Shown: positions 36,242 to 47,878 of the stretch, piece after piece
Layout: each line of letters begins with the position of its first letter
Position numbering within the stretch: position 1 is the first letter of the stretch
NCBI GenBank assembly: GCA_949710005.1
Contig: OX453278.1
Coordinates: forward strand, 8,873,097 to 8,937,096
Direction of reading: 5' to 3'
Length of the DNA: 64,000 nucleotides
From: Ricordea florida
Lineage: Eukaryota > Cnidaria > Anthozoa > Corallimorpharia > Ricordeidae
Position numbers and translations under genes: made by a program
The notes under the pieces: generated by a model
The model's database searches: none
Seen by the model: only the letters and a program-made list of their open reading frames with translations
Told to the model about the DNA's origin: nothing

Positions 36242-38108
36242 GTTGCTACGGCAACAAGCGTTAGAAAACCTTTCGGAGACATTGATACCCCCTTCGAGTT
36301 GATCATATTATTCCGTTCAAAGAATCTGAGAGGCACTTTCTGGTATAAAGTCCCTGTGTCTGCTAAATCGACCATTTACATTCAAGCAACATTTGGCAGT
36401 CGACTTGCACCCTCGAAACACATATCCGCCACCACGCGAGGCTTACTGTGGACACACGCACAAGGTATTCTGCTCCAAGAAATTGAAACACAAGGAGGCC
36501 AGAAGCATAGATCAACCAGAGTCAATGCTAAATACGGTTCTTTGCCTGAAGTAATATATTGTCGATGCCGGAATACGTGATCGCGATGTCTCATTCTCTT
36601 TTCCTCCCCTTGCTTTAAAGCCACAAACGATAACGATGCACCGAAGCTCGATATTAGGAAAAATTTACAATTCGAGATACTACATGCATCGTATCTACAA
36701 TCTATGTACAATTTTAGAGCATCCATGCAGATATACAACAGTAAATTTTAGAAATCAAAGCGACAGTAAATATCATAATATGGCTCCCGGGAAAACTCAA
36801 TGCGTGCGTGGGGTATGAAGTATGAGACACGACCTTCGCACCCTCGTAACTTTTTTCGCTCCCATACGAATGCCCCGATAAACGACGAGACAATGGATCG
36901 GAATAAAACATACAAAGGCTTGGTGGTTGCAATCTGAAATTAAAGGCACTCAGTGAGTGCGTGTGGTTACTCCAAAATGTTAAGGATAAATGGAAACTCG
37001 TTATTTAAAAGCCTTTTTCATAGTGAAAAAATACAGGTACTTCTTTAACATCCAGAGTCAGGTGAACATTGGCTATATGCAATGCATGCAGATCTTTTCT
37101 TTTATGTTTCAAATGTTCAGTGGAAAAATTAAGCATCTATAATATTTTTGAGTGACTATTATCTAAGAGAACAGTAAACATGTAATTGAAAACAGCAGTT
37201 TTTAATTTCAAAAGTAATAACTGTTACAAAGTCTGGCAAAAAAGACTATTATATAACACAATTACGAACAAAGTTAACTATTTCTAAGAAAAACGATGTG
37301 ATCAACTATTGAAAAATGATAGTCAGTTAGGGTAAAACGTGAATAACAAAGTGAGTGATAATGGCAACAGCTTCTGTCGCAAAGTTTTACATTTTGATAA
37401 TTATGATGTAACAGAGATAAAAATAGTCATTGCCATTTGCCAGAAATAAAAAACTGAAAACTTTTGTGTAGGTGTTTTTTTAGTTGTCTATTGCTAATTT
37501 ACTGGCACAATTAACTCTATATCTATAAGGCACTCTATATCATGTTTGTAATTGAATCAATTACATCATGTCTAACAATTTCAACTTTCGCTGTGCTATC
37601 GTGATGAGCTCGGAAGTCTTATCTTCGTTGACCGATAGACCGTGATTGGATATCACAAGTACGGGAAAAATAGTCGGAAAGTGGTCGGAACCATGAAATG
37701 GTTGTTATGACAACTCCCTTCAGCATTACATTCGCACATGACCCAGAGCACGACCGAACCTGTTTCGGTGATTTTTTCATCGCATCAAGCTTAATTTTCG
37801 GAAATTTTCGCGTTTATCGTGCTAGCCATGATTAATTTCGACTGAACAAAAAAATATGTTTTGTACATTTATCAGTTATTCATACAGGGTTCAAAATAGC
37901 GGCCGGCTGCCGGCAGTTTCACCACACTTGGCGGCGAAGTTTCACCGATGAAATTTGGATCGGCCATAAAACTAGCTAGTAGAAAGAATAGAAAATCGTT
38001 TGAAGAATCGGACAACTGAAAGCAAAGATATTATAGAAAATTCAAACAATTCAAAGGCTTTTTGAAAAACGTTTTAAACTGATAGAAAGAACAGATAATA
38101 GTTTGGAG
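36242..38108. other. No gene recognised
   Basis: Host DNA with short unrelated frames only. I see no repeat structure beyond AT-rich runs. Confidence 0.4.
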
Positions 38109-38461
38109 AATTCCCCACTCCAGAAACTATGAAGAATCTGGGTACGAACTTGACTCGTAAGGTGTTCTGGGATCGTTTGGGTGGACACGCAAGACATTTA
38201 AAAAAATGGCGGCAGCGAGGAAAGTTTTATTCGCAAAACACTGAAGAAAAATGGCAAAGCATGCTAATTGTTGTGTTCCTGGATGTACGAATAATCACAG
38301 AACCAAGCATGGGCTTTCGTATTACCGAATTCCAAAGGACAAAAAATAACGAAGACAGTACAAGATTCTAATTCGTAATGCAACATTAAAACTCGACGCA
38401 GATAATACACGTATTTGTGGAGATCACTTTGATGGTGGACGCAGCAAGCATCATTTACCTT
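38109..38461 (+). repeat. Left TIR of the THAP transposon
   Basis: It includes the whole start of the transposase coding region (ATG at 38,251, C2CH THAP residues CCVPGC and CGDHF). The right TIR carries the same exon inverted. Confidence 0.8.
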
Positions 38462-39600
38462 CAATTTTTCCATGGTCTAAAAAACATGTGGCAACTCGAC
38501 GTATTTTAGAGCGTGTTTCTCCTGAAAAAATTGTCAAGAAATCAAGGAGTGTAAAGACGATTCCGGAGACCCAGTGCCGGAAAGTGATCTCTGTCAGACG
38601 GAGAGTGTGCTGCCCACATGTGATCAAGGTATGCAAACGGATTTTTACGAACAAGTACAAAACAAAGATGAATCTTTGCATACCGAATGTTATGAAGCGG
38701 TAAAAGTAAATTTTGGCTCCCAAACGGAATTGCTTAGATTCGACATTAATCAGTTCAAAGATAAGGACTCAGACATTGCTTTTTACACTGGATTTCCCAA
38801 CTATAAGACACTGATGCTTTGCTTTGATATGGTTAAGGATGCAGCGAAAAACATAAGCTATGGAAACTATGATCGAAAATGTTTTGATTGCCACCCAGTT
38901 TGGCAACCAGGTCGACCAAGAATTCTTACAACCTTTCAGGAGTTTGTTCTTGTGTTGGTGTGACTAAGGCTTGGCTTGTTTGAAAGAGATTTGGCTCACA
39001 GATTTGAAATTTCCAAGTCAACAGTGTCTGTAATATTTAGAACACTCCACCACGAGATGTTCTTCAGGAACACATGCCTAAACTTTTCAAGGAATTTTAT
39101 CTCAAGACAGCGTTGATTATTGACTGCACTGAAATACAAATGGAGCGTCCATCTGCATTGGATAATCAGTCCTTCTGTTACTCTTCGTACAAATCTAGAG
39201 CAACCATGAAAAGCCTAGTGGGAATCACCCCAAGTGGTGTCATTGGATTTGCCAGTGAATTATACCCTGGTATTATTACTGACAAAGAAATTACAGTTAA
39301 GAGTGGTTTCCTAGCTTTGTTGGAGCAAGGTGATGAAATAATGGCTGATAAAGGCTTCCTCATTCAAGATGAGCTTGCTGCAGTTGGTGCAAGCCTCATA
39401 ATACCTGCCTTTTAAGAAGGAAAACAGCAGTGTTCTAAAGAAGAAGGAGAAAAGAACAAGAAAGTAGCAAGTTTGAGAGTTCCCGTTGAAAGATGTATGG
39501 AACGAATTAAGAATTGGCATAGTTTAGATAAACCTATTCCAGTTTCCCTTGCAGGAGTAGCATCAGACATTTTTATTGTTATAGCAGCACTCACAAATTT
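38251..39600 (+). pseudogene. THAP-domain/DDE transposase, multiply frameshifted
   Basis: The N-terminal THAP zinc finger starts at 38,251 (CCVPGC ... CGDHFDGG) but meets a TAA at 38,347. A middle region (38,574-38,963) contains FYTGFPNYKTLMLCFDMV and FQEFVLVLVRL-like helices. The catalytic part (39,074-39,415) has IIDCTEIQMERP (first Asp), YSSYKSRATMKSLVGITPSG and DKEIT...MADKGFLI (second Asp region). At least two frame changes separate these pieces. It would cut and paste the element by a DDE mechanism, but this copy is dead. Confidence 0.75.
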
Positions 39601-40160
39601 CCACCCTCCACTTATTTCATAAAAAAGAAAAATAGTACATGTAATATTTAATATTTGTTATGCATTTTGTTGTCTGAAGGATATTGAAACGTAAACAAAG
39701 TAAACTTCTGCTTCTTTAAACCTTGGTTTGATAATATTAAAATTTTTAGGACTTCAAACAACTCCAGTATTGAATAACAGGAAAAAAAGTGGAAAAGCCC
39801 CACCCACCCCAAATTGGATCTTGAATATTGAAACAGTTACTAATCTTTGTATTTCAGTTATGGAATGATGACTGCCTTGTTTGCAAAACCTGAAGAACAA
39901 TAATTGAGTTGATTTAAAACCAGCTGCAATTTTGTTTTGTTTGTTTATTTTGTTTTTGTCTTCAAGTTTAACCAGCTACAAGCTGTAGAAATACTTGCTT
40001 GAATTCTCGAAAAAAAAAACACTGACATACTCCTCAGAATATTGGAAACTCACTGCATTAAAACTCTGGCCCCAGTCGTTCAAAAGGAAGATAACGCTAT
40101 CCACCTTATAAATTGCTATCCAGTGGATAGCGCAATTGGTTTTCCCTAACACTTATCCAG

Positions 40161-40512
40161 AAGGTAAATGATGCTTGCTGCGCTTATGTCCACCATCAAA
40201 GTGATCTCCACAAATATGTGTATTATCTGCGTCGAGAATGTTCCATTACGAATTAGAATCTTGTGCTGTCTTCGTTATTTTTTGTCCTTTGGAATTCGGT
40301 AATACGAAAGCCCATGCTTGGTTCTGTGATTATTCGTACATCCAGGAACACAACAATTAGCATGCTTTGCCATTTTTCTTCAGTGTTTTGCGAATAAAAC
40401 TTTCCTCGCTGCCGCCATTTTAAATGTCTTGCGTGTCCACCCAAACGATCCCAGAACACCTTACGAGTCAAGTTCGTACCCAGATTCCCCATAGTTTCTG
40501 GAGTGGGGAATT
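40161..40512 (-). repeat. Right TIR of the THAP transposon
   Basis: An inverted match to 38,109-38,461 with a few differences, for example near 40,236-40,245. Confidence 0.8.
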
Positions 40513-41734
40513 GAAGCGGCTGTATTCGCAGGCTACGGGAACAACTCTGTTACGTGTTTGTTCAAGCGTGAAACATGCAAGTTTCTATGAAAAAAACCTT
40601 TGCATAAATTACCGCCTTTATGTTTCTACATGTGTTAACAACATTTTTTTGCACAAAAACTTGCTTAGTGCCGGTTGTTAAGCATTTGCACACGTTCAAA
40701 TTAAAGGCAGTTTTGTATTTATATTGCTTGATAACACGGATTTCCGTGCTTGTGAGTGAAGAAGCACGACAGTTTGTCTAGACAAAGTTGCATATTTCAC
40801 GCTTAAATAAACACAAAGGAGCCGTTCACATAATTTGTTTGGAAGTGAACTGTCGCAGCGAAACACGTTAATTAAAGTGAAAATATTTTGGCACTTAAAT
40901 TTTATCAGCAGTCCAAAGCATTGGATATTTGCGAAATCTTCTTTTAATCAGTTTACAATCCCAAGGTTTCCCACGGAAGAAAGTGAAATTTCATTCAGGA
41001 AGATTTTGGTCACGTGCTAGGCAACAGGTAGTCGCGGAAAGTGTGAGAACATTACTAGTATTGACACCCGGTAAAATATGAGCCTTGAAAATAAAAAGCC
41101 GACAAATTTAGGCCAGATGCCGAAATTTTATTTTGAATCCAGATTCATATTTTGTGTTTCAAATTTTCGCGTTCGTCGTTCTGTTGTTTTCTAAACTCTA
41201 AAATTCAAGAAATAAATTCTCAGGTATAATTTAATATATTGAATCTTAATTAGATTACCTACTAAAAGTAGGGATTATGCCAGACTTTTGTAATATCTTT
41301 TATATAATATCTCTTGGTTTCAGAACTGTCTTCACGTGTCTGCAAAAATCTGAAAAATGATTTTTCTCTTCAATTACCCGGCAGAAAAAACCTGAAATAG
41401 GATTTCCTTAATCGATTAAGTTTTAAAGAAATAACGATCTAAAAGGACATACAAATGCATTTATTTGCACGCACCGACCTTGGCCTCAGGTCAGAGACGT
41501 CATCCTATTGTGACGTCACATTCTATTGTTACGGACGGACTCGCACAGCGCCATGACATAGTGGTACTCCGTAGGACAGAGTAACCACAAAAATCGTAGA
41601 AAAGGCGACGAGGAAAGGGTTTTAGCCAATCAAATTGCCCCATTTTAATTGATTAATCCAATTACGAGCTGTTTGATTAATCCATTCTTTGCATTCCAGT
41701 GCTAATTTCCCTTTCCGTCTCAGCCGAAGCGTTA
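40513..41734. other. No gene recognised
   Basis: Host DNA with no supported gene. The region just before it (40,080-40,155) holds a small palindromic repeat with CGCTATCCA arms, inside the THAP element. Confidence 0.35.
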
Positions 41735-42203
41735 CTTAATAAACTTTACTTGGTGCGTCAATTCATTATTTATAAATAACGAAATTTCACCTCGCCGAGT
41801 GTAAATTTATTATTTAATTTATCACTACCACGTTATGATGAATATGGCATGGCGCGCCAAAACCATGTTAATATATCCCATGAAAATGGCGGGAATTTTT
41901 CTTTGGAGACCGAGTTCTAAAAAATTCATGGCGGATCCGAAGTCATTAACGAGGTCGATATCCGAGGTTGTTTCTCGTGCTATCAGTGATCGAATTTATA
42001 CTAGAGGACGTCTAAGACGTTTAGATAGACACATTAAACGTCTGGCCGTAAGTGCGTCTAATACAATACGGACGCACTTGACTTTAACTCCTCGACAATC
42101 CACTTCTTCATTGTTTATACATAATTCTTTTGTACCTTCTATTTATTTATAAATGACCAAAAACAGGCTTGTGCTAAGGCTAGTTACACTTTCAGCCTTT
42201 CAG
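41735..42203 (+). repeat. Upstream region of ABCC-like gene copy 1 (matches 57,482-57,933)
   Basis: It is parallel to 57,482-57,933 (TTTACTTGGTGCGT, GACGTCTAAGAC, AATGACCAAAAACAGGCTTG). The frame 41,835-42,152 is not kept in copy 2, so I treat the region as non-coding, possibly promoter. Confidence 0.7.
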
Positions 42204-42581
42204 TTAGCTCAGTTGGTTGAGCACTGGACTATCATGCGGGAGGTCGTGGGTTCGAACCTCGGCCGGACCATCACTCAGGGTCCTTAAATTATTTGAGGAG
42301 AATGTGCTGCCTTTGAAATGACATCTGCCGTGATGGTTAGACTTTCTAGTCTTCTCGGATAAGGACGATAAGCCGTAGGTCTCGTCTCACAACCCTTGGT
42401 TGTAATAACTTCGTGGGACGTTAAAGAACCCACACGCTGTTCGCAAAGTGTAGGGGACGTAGCTCCTGGTGTTGTGGTATGGCCTTTCTGAATGTAATTT
42501 CACACACGTACGTGTTATGAACGAGCTTATATAGCTCCTAGGCGTTACGTGTATAAATAAAGTATTGATTGATTGATTGAT
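42204..42581 (+). mobile_element. tRNA-derived SINE
   Basis: The head TTAGCTCAGTTGGTTGAGC (A box) and GGTTCGAACC (B box) is followed by a core with GACGTTAAAGAACCCACACG and a (TGAT)n-like tail at 42,565-42,581. Copy 2 (57,933-57,945) has only AATTTTAA between the same flanks, so the insertion is specific to copy 1. Confidence 0.88.
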
Positions 42582-42797
42582 TTCAGTTGGGAGATATGAT
42601 ACATTATTTGTTATCTATTGTTATGTATGATGTATAATTTGCATGTTAATTAGTTTCACACAGGGAACATTGTACCAAAAGGCCCTTGTCTTGAGAAAGG
42701 TATATAGCGTAACATTGCGTGCTTCTATCGTTAATCGTGGCCCTATAAGCGTTAAAGGACATTCTTTTTGCTCCGTCAGACCTTTGGACTCCCAGCC

Positions 42798-43346
42798 ATG
42801 GCACAAAACTTTCGATACCAGAAGGTTCCTTCCAATATCGATGATGAGAAATTTGAGCCCAGCCGTGTCAACCTTCCTTCTCGTGTCACATTTGAGTGGC
42901 TAAACGACGTGTTCAAGACTGGAAGTCAACGTCCCATAGAACAGAGCGATTTCTTTCCCCTTGAAGAAGAGATGACAACGCGCTCAGCTACGGAACAGCT
43001 TCTAAGTCTGTGGGAGAAAGAGGTGATACGGTGCAAGGAAACAGAACGGCCAAAACTTTGGAAATGCATGTTACGAATAGTGCCACTTTGGCACATTTTA
43101 CTGATCCTTTCTCTCCAGCTTTTGGAAAGCATTTGTCGTGCTGTTATGCCGTTAATGATTTGGTTTCTTGTCACGGGGCTGATGTCAAATCTCGACGAGA
43201 AAACAGAATATTTACTTTACGGTTGTGCTGCCTCGTTGGCTTTAATAATCATCGTAAAGAGCTTAACTATGCACCAGTTTTCCTATCGATGTGAACAGCT
43301 GGGTGTAAAAATGTGCAGTGCCATGAAGGGAATTGTCTATCACAAG
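42798..43346 (+). CDS. ABCC/MRP4-like transporter exon 1, copy 1
   Basis: 183 codons from the ATG at 42,798 to a consensus donor CACAAG|GTACGA, phase 0. The protein begins MAQNFRYQKVPSN and continues with WLNDVFKTGSQRPIEQSDFF, the conserved segment before transmembrane domain 1 of ABCC4-type transporters, then two membrane helices (IVPLWHILLILSLQLLESIC and YLLYGCAASLALIIIV) and HQFSYRCEQLGVKMCSAMKG. It would be part of an ATP-driven organic-anion exporter. Downstream, no further membrane-domain exons are seen before the damaged last exon at 50,803, and the BEL element and repeat E occupy that space. Copy 1 is therefore likely non-functional. Confidence 0.82.
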
Positions 43347-44880
43347 GTACGACTGATTAATTTTTACTGTAATATTGCATATGTCACTGTCTTTAGAATA
43401 TTGGTTGGGACGCTCGCACATTTTGGAAATCGGCAAATCAGCTCTTAATGGGTTATGACGTTCAAACATTCAGTTGGGCATTTTTTCGACATTAAACCAT
43501 TTGTTAAACTGAATTACCTGCCTTCCTACTCGCAAGTACGACCAAACAAACTGCACAATGTCAGTCAGTAGGTGATAGACTAGAAAAGGGTGTGAGGCTT
43601 TTTCGATAATCCGGTTGGTTACCGAGAAAATCTATTTTGAAGTTGGCGAATTGAATATTTGCCGATCTTCGTCACATGAGAGCGCATAAAAGGAGAAGTA
43701 TTTCGAATATCAAAAAAGCCTCACACGCTTTTTCGCATTGATAGCCAAGGAACATTTTGTCCAAATTTCATAAGAATCCGTCAAATCTATATACCCTATT
43801 AATTCGCTTGAAGCAAGGAAATCCCCGCAAAAATATAAACCGAGTTTTAGACTCCTAAAGTTTTGAAAGCTTATCACACCTCATCAAAGCGGCTGTCAAC
43901 TGGGTCATGCCGCCGACCAATGAAACAGGAGCTTTGGACCACCCGAGGCCCGCAACAAAAATAGCTCATTGAATTAAGAGGAAGTTTTGCAATCGAAGTC
44001 GAACACCGTCGAGTGATTGCGGCGAAAAATGAGTAAAGTTAAATCAACGGGAAAAGCTTCTGGAAAAACAGTAAAGGGAAAAGGCACTGATCAGTGAAAG
44101 AGAAGAAAAGTTGTGGCGACCTCCAAAGAACCAAACATCTAGTCAACCGAGCGCGATGCAAAACAAAACGTGGTCACACTCCAATTCCTCCGATTCTGTA
44201 CTTGCGTTCGATTCCTCGCCACTGGTCAAGTCAGATTCTGCTAAGCCAGGGGTAGCAGCTTTCGAAGCCATCAGCTTTAAACTACTTGCACCAACCTCTC
44301 TGGAAGTTGAAGGATGTGAGACTCTTGAAACATCGCTTGAAGGCTGGTCAAACCTGGACACTGGCGGCGAGTTCCTTCCTCCTGTTTTCATCAAACAAAT
44401 TGCCTTTCTCCTTTTCTTCGGCCCGGATTTCTTACGAGATTTTGTCCAAAGGGTATTCTCTTTTTTCGATGAATTCATTAAAAAATTCACTGCAGATACC
44501 AACAGCCAAAACGACGCGACACAGCACAACTTTCAATGTAAACAAAATATACAAATGTTTGTAAATAAGTCCCGGATAAGATTTGCCGCGAAAGATCCAT
44601 AGGCGCTAGATATGTTTAATGGGATTACAACGCCTTTAGTTATTTATTAGCTCTTTGTTAAAGACTTTCTCTGCCTCCCTGGGACTGTCTTTTTGTCTTT
44701 TAGATAAAGCGTTATTATTCTAGCCGTTTTGTACAGAACCAATCAGATGGGTTTTCCTGATCACGTGAATTGTAACTCGATCATTGTATACAGATGAATT
44801 GATACTCTGATCTAAGAAGTTTTGAGTAGAATCGAAGAAAATAAACGATTAAAACGATTGCGATTATCAAGTTTCTTAAA
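43347..44880. other. Intron 1 of ABCC-like copy 1 and unassigned DNA
   Basis: The first 110 bases run parallel to the copy 2 intron (58,680-58,800). The rest contains overlapping frames on both strands at 44,111-44,602, none of which I can assign. The LTR of the downstream BEL element probably occupies the end, but its limits are not visible. Confidence 0.4.
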
Positions 44881-47876
44881 TGGCGCCCAACGTGGGGCTG
44901 CGAGTTCCTTGACGAGTATAAACAATGATCATGACGACTGAGGAAATGAAAGAAAGGTTAGCACTATTACGAGCCATACGTGGAGCACAACGTTCCGTTG
45001 TTACGAAAAACGTTAGTAAGGTAAAGGACATCATTGAAGATGAAGCATTTACGTTTAGCGATCAAGTTCAGGAATTGGAAGTCACAAGTCGATTGCTAGA
45101 AGCAAAACTGAAGACTCTAGAAGACATCGGTAAAGAAGTTCTTTCTCTCTGCAGCGTGGAGGAAATTTCACAGGAAATCGAGGAATCCGAGAAGTATGTG
45201 GAAAAGATTATCAAATGCCAGAAGAAAATAAGCGATGTTTCTCAGAAGACCGCTGGGGAGACGCCAGAAACGATTTACCCACTTGCAGGGCTAATTCAAG
45301 CGCTACCCGGAGGCATGCGACCACCACAGCATCCTACGAATCAAGTCAAGGCGAAATTACCGAAACTAATTCTACCTAAATTTCGTGGTGACGTAACGAC
45401 TTGGACAGGGTTTTGGAAATCATACAATTCCGCAGTACACAATAACGAAAGCATTTCGAAAATCGACAAGTTTAACTACTTAAGATCGCTTTTGGAAGGT
45501 GCCGCAGGCCGAGCCATTCAAGGCCTTACTCTATCGACCTCCAATTACGATTCTGCGGTGGAAATTCTCGAACAACGATTTGGAAGACCGCAGCAGATAA
45601 TTGCAGCGCACATGGACGAGATTCTCAAACTCCAACCTTGCACCAGTGATCGCCCATTGTCTCTTCAGTTTCTCTACGACAAGTTGAGCGTACATGTGCG
45701 AGGATTATCTTCACTTGGAGTTTCGTCACATGAGTATGGGAGTTTGTTAATACCGATTATCATGTCCAAGCTGCCAAACGAAATACGGCTTGAAATCGCG
45801 CGAAAATCGACTTCTGACGTATGGCAGATCGATGAATTGTTGGAAACAATCAAGGGGGAAATCGAAGCGAGAGAAGCGAGCGAAGCAATCAAAGTTCAAG
45901 AAGTGCCAGGACGGAAACACAACCCTAGTTCGGTAAAATTGAACCCAACCGCGAGTACACTGGTTTCAACGGAAGACAAAATGTTTCAAATTTGATGCGT
46001 TTATTGCAATGAGGAGCATTATTCAGTCTCTTGCACGAAGGTTCGACAATCGAAAGATCGAAGAGAAATCCTTCGGATGAATAATCGCTGTTTTATTTGT
46101 CTCAAAACCGGCCATGGAGCGAACAGCTGTTTTAAAACAAAGAAATGCCGACACTGCGATGGAAAACATCATCAATCGATTTGCGCAAGAATTGACACGC
46201 CAGCGGAAGATCAAAGAAACCCGAATCGAAACGACAACTTAAGACAAACGCACAACGAAAGCACCACACTAACCACGACGACAACTGCGAATTCTATGAC
46301 CAAGGGAACTGTGCTGCTTCAAACTGCAAGTTGCACGGCGGTCAACGGATCCAACTCAATTCCTGTACGCGTGCTCTTCGACAACGGAAGTCAGCGTTCG
46401 TATGTTTCATCGAGCGTAACTTCACGCCTTAAATTGAAGCCTGTCAGTTCCGAAAATCTGCACATCAACACCTTCGGGGTCACAAATTACCGGAAACAGA
46501 AATGCAATGTTGTAAAGCTGTGTTTACAAACACGAAGTCACGAGGAATTGGAACTTTATGCACTGAATTACCCAGTAATCTGTTCTCCTTTGCCAAGAAA
46601 AATCAGTGTAGTTGACTATGTCCATTTAGAAGGTCTAGATTTTGCAGACAACTTTGACAGCACCGAATCTATCGATGTCTTGATTGGCTCTGATTACTAC
46701 TGGGACTTTGTGACTGGAGATTTCATCAAGGGCGATCATGGGCCAACCGCAGTTTACAGCAAATTTGGATGGTTGTTGTCTGGACCAACCTACAATCAAT
46801 CATCTAGCAGTGTTGTTTCTTCCAACTTGATTATTTCTGGAGAAAGGAACTCGATGTTGGAAGGGCAAGATGACGAATTGACTGAGAGTTTGAAGAGGTT
46901 CTGGGAGTCTGAGAGTGTTGGAATCGAGGAACAGCAAATATCTGCCGACAAGCGAATGCCAGAAATCTACCGCAACGGCCACAATTACGAGATTGGATTT
47001 CCATGGAAAGAAGATTTTTTTACCTTCCAAGAATGGCTATCAGTTGACTGAAAACCGATTGCGATCACTGCATTTCAAGTTGAAAAGGGATCCAGATTTA
47101 TTGAGGGACTATGACAAGATTATTCGAGACCAAGAGCAGGCCGGAATCGTCGAAAGGGTTCCTGAAGAAGAAACAAGCATTAACAAGAGCTGGGTTCATT
47201 ATTCGCCACACCATGCGGTGATCAGAAAGGATCGCGAAACAACTAAAGTACGCATAGTATACGACGGGTAAGCGAAGTCGTCCGAGGAAGAACTGTCACT
47301 AAACGATTGTTTAGAGACCGGCGATAATTATATTCCGCATATATTTGACATGCTATCAAGATTTCGAAGTAATCTCATTGGTCTTACTGCAGACATCGAA
47401 AAGGCCTTTCTGATGGTGAGCATCAAAGAAGAAGACCGAAACATGCTACGATTCCTGTGGTTCGATAACCCAGAGCAAGACAGACCTAAAATCACGCCAT
47501 TTCGATTCAACCGTCTTTTGTTTGGATTGCGGGCATCGCCTTCCATACTTGGAGCAACAATTGTTCATCATTTGCGCTTGTATAAAGAAAGTGAACCAGA
47601 AATGGCAGCGCTACTCGAGAAATCATTTTACGTTGACGATCTGCTTTCTGGAGCTGGAAACGAAGAGAAGACTCTGGAGATTTAACGCAAATCGAAGAGA
47701 ATCGTGGCAGGCGGAGGTTTCAACCTACGAAAATGGAACTGTAACTCGCTCAAAGTGATGTCTGAGATTTCAAATTCTGAAAGACCTCAAGAAGATTTAG
47801 TTACGCAAAGCAACTCAACGTCGGATGACACAATTGAAGATGATCAATCTTACGCTAAAACAACTACTGGATTGGA
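44881..47876 (+). mobile_element. BEL/Pao LTR retrotransposon, truncated
   Basis: A primer-binding-site-like TGGCGCCCAACGTGGGGC (44,881-44,898) precedes gag-pol. The reading frame carries gag, zinc knuckles, aspartic protease and the start of RT, and is cut at 47,876 by repeat E. RNase H, integrase and the 3' LTR are missing. The 5' LTR should lie just left of 44,881 but has no partner for definition. Confidence 0.85.
44925..47876 (+). pseudogene. BEL/Pao gag-protease-RT polyprotein, degenerate
   Basis: The N-terminal coiled-coil gag with a DUF1759-type region (PKLILPKFRGDVTTWTGFWK) is followed by two zinc knuckles (CNEEHYSVSC; CFICLKTGHGANSC), a DUF1758-type retropepsin (LFDNGSQRSYVSS, FGVTNYRKQKCNV), and the RT N-terminus (HHAVIRKDRETTKVRIVYDG, TADIEKAFLMVSI, FGLRASPSI, YVDD). 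Breaks: an in-frame TGA at 45,993-45,995, a frame change near 47,020, TAA at 47,269-47,271 and TAA at 47,683-47,685. It is inactive. Insertion in the ABCC-like intron probably preceded the repeat E insertion that truncates it. Confidence 0.85.
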
Positions 47877-47878
47877 TA

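Larger units (their letters stand above)
38109..40512 (+). mobile_element. THAP/DDE-type DNA transposon with 353-bp inverted repeats
   Basis: Long TIRs (38,109-38,461 and 40,161-40,512) begin AATTCCCCACTCCAGAAACT. The interior encodes a broken THAP plus DDE_4-like transposase, as in ISL2EU/IS4EU-type elements. The flanks show AATT at both ends, which is part of the palindromic terminus, so the target duplication is not resolved. Confidence 0.8.

Noticed and set aside
41835-42152. A 105-codon ORF upstream of the ABCC-like exon
   Set aside because: The duplicated copy at 57,578 does not keep the frame, so the conservation is at DNA level and the region is more likely regulatory.
42204-42270. 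A genuine tRNA gene
   Set aside because: A and B boxes are present, but the acceptor stem is incomplete and the sequence continues into a conserved SINE core with a simple-repeat tail.
44111-44602. Overlapping ORFs on both strands (163 and 128 codons)
   Set aside because: Neither shows a recognisable domain, and overlapping frames in GC-balanced DNA make chance or an unidentified repeat equally likely.
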